From: Trichosphaerium sp. ATCC 40318 | Taxonomy: Eukaryota > Discosea > Flabellinia > Trichosidae | Direction: 5' to 3' | Assembly (NCBI GenBank): GCA_038496445.1 | Contig: JALMLS010000208.1 | Span: 186,001-250,000 of the forward strand | Length of the DNA: 64,000 nt | In this document: one piece after another, positions 11,560-22,557 of the stretch | Position numbering within the stretch: the stretch's first letter is position 1 | How the letters are laid out: each line of letters starts with the position of its first letter | Notes under the pieces: generated by a model | What the model was told of the DNA's origin: nothing | Seen by the model: the letters and a program-made list of their open reading frames with translations, nothing else | Databases searched by the model: none | Position numbers and translations under genes: made by a program

Positions 11560-12715
11560 TGTCCATGGCGTTATGTTCGTGATTTACAGATATTGTGTTT
11601 CGTATTACAAACAGTGGTAAAAAAGTCAATGCGAGTTCAACCCTTCTAGCTGACTTCATAAAAAAAATCAACACTAATTCTGTTGACTACTTGCGAGTTC
11701 AAGCAGTAAAGCTTTTTGTTCCTACCCACAAGTTGAAAAATAGCTCTATGTATCTTGTATGCAAGTATTTACTTGTAATCGCCCGCTCAGTGAGCCGTCC
11801 TTGTACTTAGTAGCCCTAGACTCAAAAAAAAAAACAACAAAAAGTGCTTGGCTAGTACTAGTCGCCCTTACAGGCTACCTTGTCAGCAAAACTGTGGAAG
11901 AGTCTACGCTACTATATTTAGAAAAACTCGGGAGCAGAGGTCTGTCCTCAATCTCGCTACCTAGCAGGTTTATCGCCTTGTGGAATACGCCATTGACCAG
12001 AACTAACGTAACGTTAAGAGTCTTTCAAAAGGACATTCCTGTTTAGTACCAGGAGTGTGTAGTTTACCAACTAGTACCAGTAAAGATCTCTATCTAGGTG
12101 CGGTCATGGAATCTAGCACACGTACTGTAGCAGTTACCTGCGCTCACAAAAAACCGTTAAAAACTATGTTTAGATCAGAAAATACTTCAAGTCATGCTAC
12201 AATGTTTGTTGTCACTTAATAGTCCATATTCTGGTACAACAAAGGACGAAAATACAGTAGGTGATCAAAGTGCAGTTCAGGCGAACATCTGTTCTGTAAT
12301 ATCTATGCAATCAGAATTTACTTTCGAAGCCTACATAAGATTCTCGCAAACTGTTCTGTGAATGAGATTAACAATGAAATCAGTTTTACGATATGCTATG
12401 TTTGGAACAAAGAATTGGAGGTGAATTGAAATAAACTTGTTGTGCAAGCAGAAGTTACTAAACTGTGCTATTCAGTGAACATTTTTCCGCATGTCGAACA
12501 CTTTGTAATTCGAATTTCATGACAACTTAGGAACGTTGTCACAACTAAGATGCGGCTTTAAACAAACGCAATGAAAACAACTTTTCAAAAACGCCATTTT
12601 TGTGCTATAGGGTGTCAGTCTTGAGAAAAAAGTCACATTTTCTCCGAAAAAAAATCGAAAAAAGCACCAGTTTTCTCTTTTTCTATTCCGTAAAAAGGAG
12701 CCTATTACAACTACG
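11560..12715 (+). other. Weakly coding stretch, no gene assigned
   Basis: After the acceptor-like CAG near 11591 the plus frame at 11595-11810 reads DIVFRITNSGKKVNASS and VDYLRVQAVKLFVPTHK, which could be one exon of a secreted protein, and further open pieces lie at 11759-12046. I could not join them into a gene or recognise a domain. From 12050 to 12715 I see only short frames. A 20-base sequence at 12608-12627 (GTCAGTCTTGAGAAAAAAGT) recurs at 31640-31659. Confidence 0.3.
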
Positions 12716-14226
12716 ATGGCAATATCTCATCACCTTTTTCTGGTTTTTCTATGTATCGCTATAGCACTTGCTGCTGTTCCTGGTACTTTTGAGAGTTACA
12801 TTGTCGACTATGAGGGAACTAATTTTGAAACTGGAATACGTTTCTTGAATAAAACTGACCCAACTCAAGTTATCGGAGGTACATTTTATCTATGGCATCA
12901 TATCACTTCTACTGTACTATTCCTTTTTTGTAGAGGAGTTGACCATTTAGGAGTAGAGTTCTTGTCAACTTCCACTCTTTACTAATTTCGTCGTTTTAGA
13001 GTGCGCAAACGTTACATCGCAGCGATTTTATGACGTAGTTGGAATGGCTGTACTTCCAGACAATAGAATCGTACTTTCTCGCGGCCCTTCAAGAATAGGA
13101 TCAGGTCCTGCTTTACCTACATATGTGTATGACCAAAACTGTACCAAAGTACGCAACTGTTGCACAAACAACCCCAAGTCAACGACTTTCCGACTTGTCT
13201 TTTTTATCAGCTTTCCTAATTCTGTACGACCTGTTAAACTTATTGGATCTAGTTGAAAGAATGTAACGTTTCTGCATATGCTTCATTGTCTGTTGACCCT
13301 TACTCTGGAAAGTTGTTTTTATGGGGAGAAAACGATGGAACTAACTTCGTTCGTGGTCTTGCAGAGCTTGATGTAGATACCTGTAATATAACAAACAGGT
13401 GTGCTGATATAGTCACTGGATCCCCTGACGTAGTTCATGGTACGCAGATACATTATTAGTCAAGTAAAGTAGCTGATTGTAATTGTTTTAGCTGCTGTTG
13501 TTGGAGACTTTATTTATCAGGTTGCTGGTTTTTCTGAAATGATCATTGAAGCATCAATTCCTAAAGACAACGCAACAGCTAATTGTGAGACAACCAGAAG
13601 CCAATCTTTTCCGGATTTTTGTGACCGCCCAAGGGGTAAGAAACATGAGCAATTCTTAGCAAGTTTTTTGCACTTTTTCTTGTACTAACATCTCTTTAGG
13701 TGTATCAACGCTGGATATAGAAACTCTGTTAATTGTCTGTAATAACGACTCAGTTATATTATTTAATATTACATCGTTCTCGTTCTCAGATGTTGTTGCT
13801 AATGATGTTGACGTTGGTTTGTTTGACATGGCATTATTTCCAAACCCAAGCATTGTTGTACCTCCACCAACAACTCAACCTCCAACAACTCTACCTCCAA
13901 CAACGTTGCCTCCAACTACGTTACCTCCCACAACGGAATCTCCTTCAACGTCAGCACCAAATGCTTCACCAACTACAGAAGCACCTACTACGGAAGTACC
14001 GTCTACATCAGCTCCACCTACTACTGAAGTACCGTCTATATCAGCTCCACCTACCACTGAAGCCCCAACAACACCATCCTCCACTACTGTTACTCCTACA
14101 ACTGCATCAAATACAACAGTTTCTCCTACTACTGTGGCACCTACTTCATCTAACACACAAAGTAGCAGTGTGCGTATTGTATTTGGAAGTATACTTGTGT
14201 TAGTGATGGCTTTACTGTCACTATAA
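12716..14226 (+). CDS. GPI-anchored surface protein: propeller-like head with mucin stalk
   Basis: Starts at ATG 12716 with a signal peptide (MAISHHLFLVFLCIAIALAA). Exons from 13000, 13210, 13492 and 13700 carry repeats such as GMAVLPDNRIVLSRGP, LSVDPYSGKLFLWGEND and AAVVGDFIYQVAGF, each resembling one blade of a beta-propeller. The last exon (from about 13700) runs into a Thr/Pro-rich stalk, PPTTLPPTT then looser TTEAPTT-type repeats (13858-14155), and ends with RIVFGSILVLVMALLSL, a GPI-anchor signal, before TAA at 14224-14226. Near 13250 the frame reading PNSVRPVKLIGSS meets a stop, while KECNVSAYASL continues one frame over, so there is either a small unrecognised splice or a frameshift. 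The stalk shares its repeat with the giant protein at 25570-28153. The ligand is unknown. Confidence 0.7.
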
Positions 14227-15318
14227 TATTTTTGGTTGTTACTTTAATAAACTACAATTAGTGCAATTTTGAATGAAACCAAAAAAGATTCAAGAGTTTT
14301 ATATCACGTAATATTACGTGTTTGAAAATCAGTTAAAACTATTGCTTTGTTTCAAGCGAAGTACCAACTTTGTAGATCTTGCACACGTGGTTGTTATGTT
14401 GGTTCAAGCTGTCGCTATGTATAGTAGACCACACATCCTCACAGCAAGTGTTTAGTCCAAGTGGCTTACTTTATTATGTATATAGTTTTACTTAAGCACG
14501 CCAGGAAGGCAGGACTTAGATTTTTCAAAAACTAAGACAGTTTCATTTCGTGACATTCAACCTACTAATGTGAGAAGTTATGAACAACTTCTTGTATTGG
14601 TACAAAGAAGCAACTGGCTTTACTTGCAGAGCTCAGACAACCATTGGTTCGAGGCGGTTACCTAGCTCACGATGATAATATCCAATTAAACATTGCAGAT
14701 ACGCAGTACATCGTGGTGATTTCACTATAGAGTCAGATTAGCTTTTGTTGATTTCTTTACTTTAGTATCATATTTACTGTAGTATGTACAGTTACGTGAA
14801 CACTAAGATCAATTGCCAGCTATTTTCGCTGGCACATGAATCCAAAAAAGCTCCTTGATCGGTGTACTAAAATGTCGAAAAAAAAGTCGAAAAAATGTTG
14901 AAGTGATATTGAACTACTTATTTGGGTTTTCCCCTTTGATCCAATCGCGTGTTTCTAGTTTGCTTGTTACATGAACGTCGTAAAACGCATGTTTTCTCGG
15001 CACTTTGCCTCCCGAAAAATTATTTGAAATTCAAATTGAACAACGGGTTCTTGATGGCCCTGTTTTAGTACCGAAACATACTATTAAAACTATGAATCCC
15101 AAGCCAGGTAATGAATAAATAGCATCATAATCACGAGTTTTCTCGCGCTTTGAAACGCACGTGATTTCTCGTGACAATTTACTCCAAATGTTTATCTGAA
15201 TTGAAAGAAAGCCTTAAAAAATGTGTCTGTTGTGTTTAGAAGCATGTCATTAACAACTGAGAGTTAAGTCATTCCTACGTTCTTTTTTGATGCTTTTTCA
15301 AGAAACAACTCTCGTAGA
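14227..15318. other. Intergenic region
   Basis: About 1.1 kb between two genes on the same strand. I see no gene. One plus-strand stretch near 15000-15110 reads GTLPPEKLFEIQIEQRVLDG and is open up to a GTAATG, but has no partner exon. CACGTG palindromes occur at about 14382 and 15158. Confidence 0.4.
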
Positions 15319-16909
15319 ATGCATCACAGCTCTAGAAAATTATCTCTAATTGTTTTTCTGGCGTGTATTTCTGTTTGTATTTGTCAGAGACCTCCTGGAT
15401 ACTTATTCGGCCAGTTTGATGATACAGTTCCTCTTCCTCGACAAGTAGAGATATTAACAACAGATCTTGAGTTTAACAGTAAGCTATGCAGTTGTAATTA
15501 TTGCTGCTCAGCTGAACGAGGTTAATCTGAGATAATTTTTTTAGATCTTCGATCATTTGGCATCAATGTTCCTATTACAACTCCAGAAGTTGAGTCACCT
15601 AGAATCAGTATGTCACTTCTTTATTGGATGTAATACATCATTTTCATAATCACGTTTCCAAAACTCTTACTCAAGCTTGTAATGAGGGTGCACTACACCT
15701 ACTTGTAAACTTGCTTTGTATTTTTCTTTTTCATCCCTAGCCTCTTTTTAATGTCGAGTTCATAAACCCTCTGTGCTGATGCATTCGTTTAGTACCTACA
15801 TTAGATGGTGCGATGATATTGGTTGTATTTGGTGATTTTGTGTCAGTTAGAGCAATAGATAACACTGAGATTTGTACTGGTTCTATTCCAGGCTCGATTA
15901 CTACTGGCGGTTTCGTTGATGACACTCATTTTTATGCAAATTTTAATCAACCACCAAGGTCAATAGGCCTATTTACGCTTGACATCACTAACCAAGGCGA
16001 CTGTATATCTCGTGATTTTGTTGCTTGTACATTGACAGATGGTCTGCTGTTCACCAGTATGTGAAAACTTTGTCTTTTTTGATTTTCTTACTTTTTTTTA
16101 GTTGTTGTTGATGATGACACAATATACGTAAATGGTGCCCTTTTCGCGCCTACGCCTGTAGGTGTCGCATTAGAGCTAGATATATCACTTTTAACTGGAG
16201 GCTCTTGCACCATTGACATGAGAACTCTTCCTGCTATTTACCGTGGTCCAGTTTTTCCACTATTTCAATCTGTGGGTCTCAATGATACAACACTACTATT
16301 AACAGATTCACTAACAGGTGAAACGTTGTCTCTTGATAAGACAACAGGTAATCGTCTTTCTCATTCTTATAAGTCTGTCATTGATACTTTGCTTTCATAG
16401 GTACTACAGAATCTTACAATATGGCACCTATGGTTGAACCAAATTCAAGACCTGTTTTTTATCCTGGTCTTTTGTGTTTAAAGGTACGTAATGTTTATTG
16501 GGTTTTTTTATGTTCAAATGATTTTAATCACGTGACTACTGCCATAGATCACGCCACAAATGAATGCTGCCAGGATAGAATTATTATCTCGTTAGTCTTT
16601 AGTTGTACTTCCAAAATGAGTTGGCAAAAAAATCTAAATACATAAACTCGTTACTTGTTGTCTTGAGCAATTTCTCTGGCAAAGTGGGGTTTTTACATTC
16701 TAACATCGTAAACACATGTTTTATTGGGTATTGACTTTGCGAATAATTGTTTGCAGAGGTTAAACAAATACAATGTTTTATCTGTTAACAACATGTTGCT
16801 TACAAGAGCTCCAATTTCGCTACAATGCTTGCTAATAGCAAATATTTCGATATATACTACACTTTTGCTTGGTTCTGTCGTTGGTTATATCCTTATTATT
16901 AATTACTGA
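15319..16909 (+). CDS. Type I membrane protein with propeller-like ectodomain
   Basis: Starts at ATG 15319 with a signal peptide (MHHSSRKLSLIVFLACISVCIC). Seven exons join in phase, with acceptors near 15545, 15794, 16101, 16400 and 16756. The ectodomain reads TLDGAMILVVFGDFVSVRA, GLFTLDITNQGDCISRDF, DDTIYVNGALFAP and VGLNDTTLLLTDSLTGETL, repeated strand-rich units like those of the gene at 12716-14226. The final exon ends in ANISIYTTLLLGSVVGYIL, one membrane helix, then IINY and TGA at 16907-16909. There is no mucin stalk. The two neighbours look like diverged members of one family; a role in surface recognition is inference. Confidence 0.7.
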
Positions 16910-17453
16910 GGTATGATATAGCGATGTTCCAAACGGATAGATTGCAAAATCCGTATTTGAAAAAATTTCTTGGTTTATTCGAATATATTCTTCTCGCTCT
17001 TATGGTGATACAACACGGCACAAATTACATCATTATCACTGTCCTAAAACCATTTCTTTACGTCCTCGCAACGTCTGAGACTTTTTTTTAATACAGCGAC
17101 AGAACAGATCAAACTACAAAATTATGTCAAAATTTGTTATACCTCTAGTGATGGCTATTTCTACGCTTGGAAAGTACTAAAAAGTGGTTTTGAGACAGCA
17201 AAAAAATAGATCACGTGGCGTGGCTCGCCCACAAACACTAGAATTCAACAAAGTAACCTTGCCTGCTTGACAATTGCGGTTTGAACAGTAACCTAGTAAC
17301 AAAAGCAGTAACATAGAACAAAAAGGTTCTATGACTACACCTCTGGTTTATTAAATACTCAATAGCTACAATGCCATACTGGAGCAGTAAGAAAAATGCA
17401 TCAACAAGTATGGGTCAAGCTTACACCAATAACAACAGCAAGGTTTTGGTTAA
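16910..17453. other. Intergenic region
   Basis: About 540 bases between convergent genes. No open frame of note. A CACGTG lies at about 17211. Confidence 0.4.
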
Positions 17454-17918
17454 TTAGCCATAATATCTGTAATAGCTTGCTTTAAGAGCCTGTAGTCTTT
17501 TCCTTGCTTCTATTTCTTTTTGTTGCTTTTCTCTCTGTACCTTGTCTTTATACTCTTGTATAGTGTTACAGAACTTAGTAGAGCATAACAAGTCTTTCCA
17601 TATAGAACAAACTTGTCTTGCATTTGATACATCTTTTGCTTCAAAGTTCTCAAAGATAACCACAAAAACTTCCAATGGTAGCGGGCTTTCGCTTGAGTAT
17701 GATTGTATTCCCTTGAAAGACCATGATGGTACCCATTTTTGTTGAAATTGAGGTGATGGCGTATAGTTTGGGAGTACATTATTAATAGGAGCAATCATAT
17801 CCATTATTTCGGTTGTGTTTTCTTTGAAGATGATGTCTTGTATGCTTGTTACTGTTCTCTTTGCTATCCTTTTAGCTGCTTCTAGGCATAGTGGTTTTAT
17901 TACATTTTTATACAAGTC
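17454..17918 (-). CDS. F-box protein, 3' exon (5' end unresolved)
   Basis: An open frame begins just after a good acceptor (CTAACCATTGCTGTAG, with a branch-point-like CTAAC) and runs to the stop at 17454. Around residues 77-112 it reads SPLPLEVFVVIFENFEAKD then ARQVCSIWKDLLCS, a clear F-box. The 40 residues after it are a Lys/Glu/Gln-rich, probably helical tail (QREKQQKEIEARKRLQALK). About 75 residues precede the F-box without a recognisable domain. An upstream exon must exist. The RNA-ligase gene ends only 110 bases away on the same strand, so the F-box could be a further exon of it; no in-phase donor was convincing. Confidence 0.6.
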   Translation of the reverse strand, partial: DLYKNVIKPLCLEAAKRIAKRTVTSIQDIIFKENTTEIMDMIAPINNVLPNYTPSPQFQQKWVPSWSFKGIQSYSSESPLPLEVFVVIFENFEAKDVSNARQVCSIWKDLLCSTKFCNTIQEYKDKVQREKQQKEIEARKRLQALKASYYRYYG

Positions 17919-18027
17919 TCTACAGCAATGGTTAGTATAGCTTAAATCTCCAGAAGAACGAAAACAAAGAAAAAAATATAATGTTCATGAAACAAAGCAG
18001 TAAAACATCAGAAATAAAAAAAATGAT

Positions 18028-19750
18028 TCAACGAAGAACAAATGAATTATCACGTGCTCCAAACCCGTATTGGAAACAAACTGAACATTCTCTATGAAGA
18101 AAAAAACTTGTAATTCCAATTGGTGCTAATAGTTGTTGTTTACACACCACATCAAAGCGTTTTGGTGGCTTTTTGTTTTGACAAAATGTGCGGCATAAAA
18201 GCAATATACAACTAGTTGTTACCACGTACTTATGCTCTTCTGACATAGGACTGATAGCAACGTTTATTCTTGTAAGGTTATTGGTGAAGCAAGCAAAAGA
18301 AGCAAGTGATTGAATATAAGATAATGACTTATTTGTCATATTCTAAATAAGGATTTATTAGAGTGTAAACAATATGCCAAACGGTTACCTTCAATTTATC
18401 AAGCTCTTTAACATATTCCGGTGATTTTGAAGTAACAGGTTGAGCTCTAAGAAAGAAAATTAATCAACTACAATAACCACATGCTTATAAATGGAGCTGA
18501 AGTTTAAAAAAAGAGGTTGCTAGTATCAATAATTAAAGAGCTTTCTGACGTACAACTTCCTCTTTAAATCAGTGACTGTAATTTGCACACCTCTATACTT
18601 ATACCGCTCTCCAATATCCAAGCATGCTTTTGAAATTGGTTTATCAACTGAAAATGGAAAACCAAAAGCAGCATTTCCACGAGCTGAACGGAAGGTTGTG
18701 CTTGCTATTAAAAAACTTATTGACTCTATTTGTTGCAGTATTGCCCTCTTAATAGCATCAAATTCTGTATTAAGAGCTGGATACTTTAGTATCCTATCTT
18801 GGAAAGAGTCTTCGCGCTTATATCTCATCAGTTGCCAGACATAAAGAGGGTATATATTGCTTGCAATATCGTATACTTCTTTCCATTTTTTGCTTATTAA
18901 AATAAACCTATCACGTGTATCTCTTCTTTTCAAAATATATCCTAGTAGTTGTATACATAAGCAATGATAAGAGCCATGATGTCACTAGAAACAAAGCTTA
19001 CCTTTGAGTGGCCCGTTAAAGTCAAAAGATGGCGGATCGTTTTCTCTATTCGAATACGTCTCTGGAAGTTGTATGTTGGTACCAAGAGCTTCACTCTCCT
19101 CACGCAGTACAGAAGATGAAACCTCGTTTCCCTTATCATCCACTAGATCTAACAACGCGATACCTAATATCAAGTGTGGTCAGAACTTTCAAAGCAAGTA
19201 AACAACAAGTAGTTCGTACCTTGTTTCTCGTTTTGAAAAACACTGAATGTCTGGTTTGAGATTATTTCTATTACATAAGTGTAGCCTGGTTTCATTGACA
19301 CTACGTTTGCGTTTTGTTCTAGCCATTCTTTAGCCCATTTGGCGGGCTCTGATGTAAAACTGCCACAAGCAAAAACATAGACGCTGTTACTAACAGTGAA
19401 CGCGATTCCAGTTTCACCTTTAGCGTATTAGCATACTCTGACTGTTTTTAGAGCGTACAATCATATTTTGGCACTAAAGTGTACTCATGGGTGTTGAACA
19501 GCGCAGGTGTATCTTCAAGAGCTATTTCTATGGCGTTTGGTATTGATGACGCTGCAATACGGTTGTACTCATCATCAAGCACCAAATAACCGTCAAAGTA
19601 AGTATCATCGCCTTTATTAGCGTTTTTACCCTTTGTATAGACACTCAAGTTATTTTTAACGTCTTTTTCGATACAAATAACTGATAACTTATCAATAGCC
19701 TCCAGAATAAGCGATTTTAATCTTGCAGGCGTATTGTAATATTTTTGCAT
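18028..19750 (-). CDS. T4 Rnl1-like RNA ligase with altered catalytic motifs
   Basis: Starts at ATG 19748-19750. Exon 1 reads YFDGYLVLDDEYNRIAASSIP and then EYTLVPKYDCTL, the region of nucleotidyltransferase motif I (KxDG in active ligases; here KYDC). An exon at about 19400-19222 reads YVFACGSFTSEPAKWAKEWL and KPGYTYVIEIIS, typical of Rnl1-type enzymes (motif IIIa E). The exon at 19172-19014 ends in FNGPLKG, which splices in phase to YILKRRDTRDRFILISKKW, where motif IV (EG) reads KG and motif V (KxK) reads ILIS. Helical exons follow (YDIASNIYPLYVWQLMRYK). The frame between motif I and the next exon needs a splice or a frameshift, since TAA follows CTL. RNA ligases of this type seal RNA ends with ATP. 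The substitutions suggest loss of activity. Confidence 0.6.
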
Positions 19751-20151
19751 CGTTTAGCGCAATTACAAGCAGAAGAAATAAAATTATGTTACTGATTATT
19801 CTTGGTAGCTTGTTGTGTATGGTATTCGCAGTTTGAGCTGATTAATGAAGATCCTTAAGCCTGCGTTCACTTAAAATGGCACTAAATGAACTTTCACGGA
19901 CTTCATTTCAGTGGCTGGCTTCTGCCATTTTAAGAGACCGTGAAACAGATCTGGCGATTAATCTGTTGACACATCGATTCTTGTTTAGAGATGGCATGTA
20001 AATGCGTATATTTTAGCAAAACACAAACAAGTCACATGGGACGCATTGAGTAACATTAATTTCTCTTTCAAATACAAATCCATAGCACAACAAACCAAAA
20101 ACAAACAAATCAAAAATAATTCACGTATTTCAGTTGTTTTCTTTTAACTTT
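19751..20151. other. Intergenic region
   Basis: Four hundred bases between genes on the same strand. The only structure seen is a perfect 12-base inverted repeat, CTTAAAATGGCA at 19870-19881 and its complement at 19923-19934. Confidence 0.4.
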
Positions 20152-21963
20152 TTAACGTCGTCTCTTTAATGGTACAATATGTACTGAATTCTTTGCTTCA
20201 TCTAGTTTTTTCCATCGTCCTAGTCTATGTTCTTTTCCAACAGCACAGCAAACAAATTTTTTTGATTTTGCAAACTTGATATCATTAATGAATCCAGTCA
20301 CTGGGGCTTCAGCATACATTGTTACTGTACGCTCCTTCAAGCTACTATGCCAGAATTTAAGTGATCCAGTTGATGACCCAGAAGCAAAAACATCTGAAAA
20401 TTTTATAGTCTCAACAGCAGAAATCCAGTCATTGTGGCCAGAAGCAACCTAAGTTTTTTTTTCGATTAGTTTTTTTTTCTTTTTTTTTTCTTGCTTTGCT
20501 CATGACGTACTTCTATGAGTGGTCGTTTCTTTGATGTTGTCCATAGTCCTATAAGACCTGCTTGATCACCTGATACGAATGTATTTTCTGTTACAAGTGA
20601 TAAAGCATCAATATGTGATTGTTTGTGTTTGAATACAAGTTGAGTCTCATCCAAGACTTTCCAAAGTCTTGCGGATTTGTCCTCTCCTGTAAGACACGCC
20701 AATTAGTCTCAGTGCCTCTCAATCGCGTTTGGGCGAGTAGATACATACCTGCTGATAAAGCTAGATCTTTTGCAATAGAGTCAATGACATGAACTCCTGA
20801 TTGATGACCGAATAATGTTTCTACATACATACTTTGTTCACAACTCCAAACACGGACTGTTCTATCAGCGCTACCACTGTATAGTTCGTGGCTTAGTGGT
20901 TGAAAAGCAAGAGCCGTTACTTTTTCAGTGTGACCTTGGAACGCAACATGAAGACTCTTTTGCCTAAAACAAGTCAGCAAAGCAATTGCGAAAAATGAAA
21001 AAAAAAAATTGATATTCTACGTACCGTGTATCCCATATTCTAATTGATTTATCTTTACCGCCAGTAGCCAAATATTTACCATCGGAAGACAATGCCATAG
21101 CGTAAATCTAAATGTAAATTTAATAAAAAATTTGTCAAAAAAAACAAAAAAAGATTCTGCATTCTTCTTGCGTCAAGCCACACAAGCCAACTTTTTTAGG
21201 TACATAATACAATCAACAAGATTTCATACTTACCTCGTGTGTGTGGCCCTCCATTTTACCATATTTTGGCGTTCTAGCACCTCTATATGTCCATTTTTTC
21301 TTTCCAGCTTCAATATCCCACATGATTACACAACAATCTTTTGAAGCGCTGAAAGCGATTGAGTCATCTGGTGATAGAGCGACTTGTGTGACCTATGATT
21401 TAGTTAGATTTAAGCGTAACAAGCTATAGCTTCAAATAAGCAGAAGTTTTGTAGCACCAAACGAAAAGAAAAAAAAAACGCTATTGTCATTTTTTCTACG
21501 CTCTGACAGACGCTTTAGTTGCTCAAACCAGGTATTATGCGTACAGGTAGTGAATGGCCTTTGAGTATACGATGTTTTGAAGGGTCTGTTTCTGGCTAAA
21601 GTAATTTGTTAGCAACGATCTTACAATTTCTTTGCGGCTGCGTTTCATTGTTCGCGCTAGCGTACCATAATTGAAGAACGTAAGTCTTGAAATGGCTCAA
21701 GGCCTTGTGCTCGCATCTCATCTTGGTATAGCTTTTCTATTAAATGTGTTAGTGGCGTAGTGCAATGCGTTAGACGTGATTAACAATTGACACGCTATTC
21801 ACGTCAAAAACGAATAAAATAGCGTAGTGGTGCTGAGAAATCGTATCACTGCGCAAAGCGAGCGTCTCGCACCTTGTGTATCTCGTTCATCTAAATCTAA
21901 GTCTTTTATGTACTGTTTCGCGATTTTTAGCCTCTTGGCGTCAGCATTATCCTCTTCATACTC
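20152..21963 (-). CDS. RRP9: U3 small nucleolar RNA-associated WD40 protein RRP9 (U3-55K)
   Basis: Exons join into a WD40 propeller. The N-terminal helix is charged (ADAKRLKIAKQYIKDLD, then KLYQDEMRAQGLEPFQDL). The blades read RILKGHSLP, VALSPDDSIAFSASKDCCV, IYAMALSSDGKYLATGGKD, VTALAFQPLSHELYSGSAD, ALSLVTENTFVSGDQAG and SDVFASGSSTGSLKFW. The C-terminus, NDIKFAKSKKFVCCAVGKE then HRLGRWKKLDEAKNSVHIVP, is the diagnostic ending of RRP9, and the stop is TAA at 20152-20154. RRP9 binds the U3 snoRNA B/C box and works in the small-subunit processome in the nucleolus for 18S rRNA maturation. The first exon (acidic N-terminus and start codon) was not found; the visible coding starts at a splice acceptor at 21963. 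Confidence 0.85.
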
Positions 21964-22557
21964 CTATATTACAATATTAATATGATTGGACGAAACTACA
22001 ATAATAATTATGCGTGTAACTATGAGTTGTAGTAGTTGTACGATCTGGAGAGCGTTTTAACGCAATTGGTTTGTATTGACAAAATTGTTTTACAAACCAA
22101 GAAATTAGCGGTAATGATTTGCTACGCTTTGACGCAGGTAATGGTTAGCGCCGCTCACAAAATAGCCGAAAGATTACTGTCACAGGCCAAAAATATTGAT
22201 GAGAGTATGCACATACGCTAGATCCAGTATTTGTATAATCTCTGCTTCTTTTGCTACCAACTGGAACAAAAAATGTTTCAGGCCTTGTAGTTGGTCGCAT
22301 TGTGCTCTTTCTATGCGTATTAAGCGTTTAATTATCAAAACGGGAGAAAGGACGGGCAATAAAAAAAAATCAGGCTGAGCTAATCTTTTGGTCAACCTTG
22401 GTTCAACCAAGTCTGGGCTTTCTTACTTGCACAAAAAAGAAGGTGGACGTTTATACAATCTACAACGCGTGTAGCTTTGCCTGTTCGAACTTAATTGCCT
22501 TATTTGTATTATACAGCAAGTTTGTAACCAAACGGCAACCGACTTGCACTAGTTCGC
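21964..22557. other. Region between divergent genes
   Basis: About 590 bases that should hold the RRP9 start and both promoters. I could not identify the RRP9 first exon. Long open frames on both strands here (60-76 codons) look like chance. Confidence 0.35.

Noticed and set aside
13733-14203. Leu/Gln-rich 156-codon plus-strand frame, and a Val/Gly-rich minus-strand frame at 13875-14156
   Set aside because: Both are shadows of the Thr/Pro stalk of the surface protein at 12716-14226.
19004-19259. Two plus-strand frames opposite the RNA-ligase exons
   Set aside because: The minus strand has the conserved ligase residues and phased splice sites.
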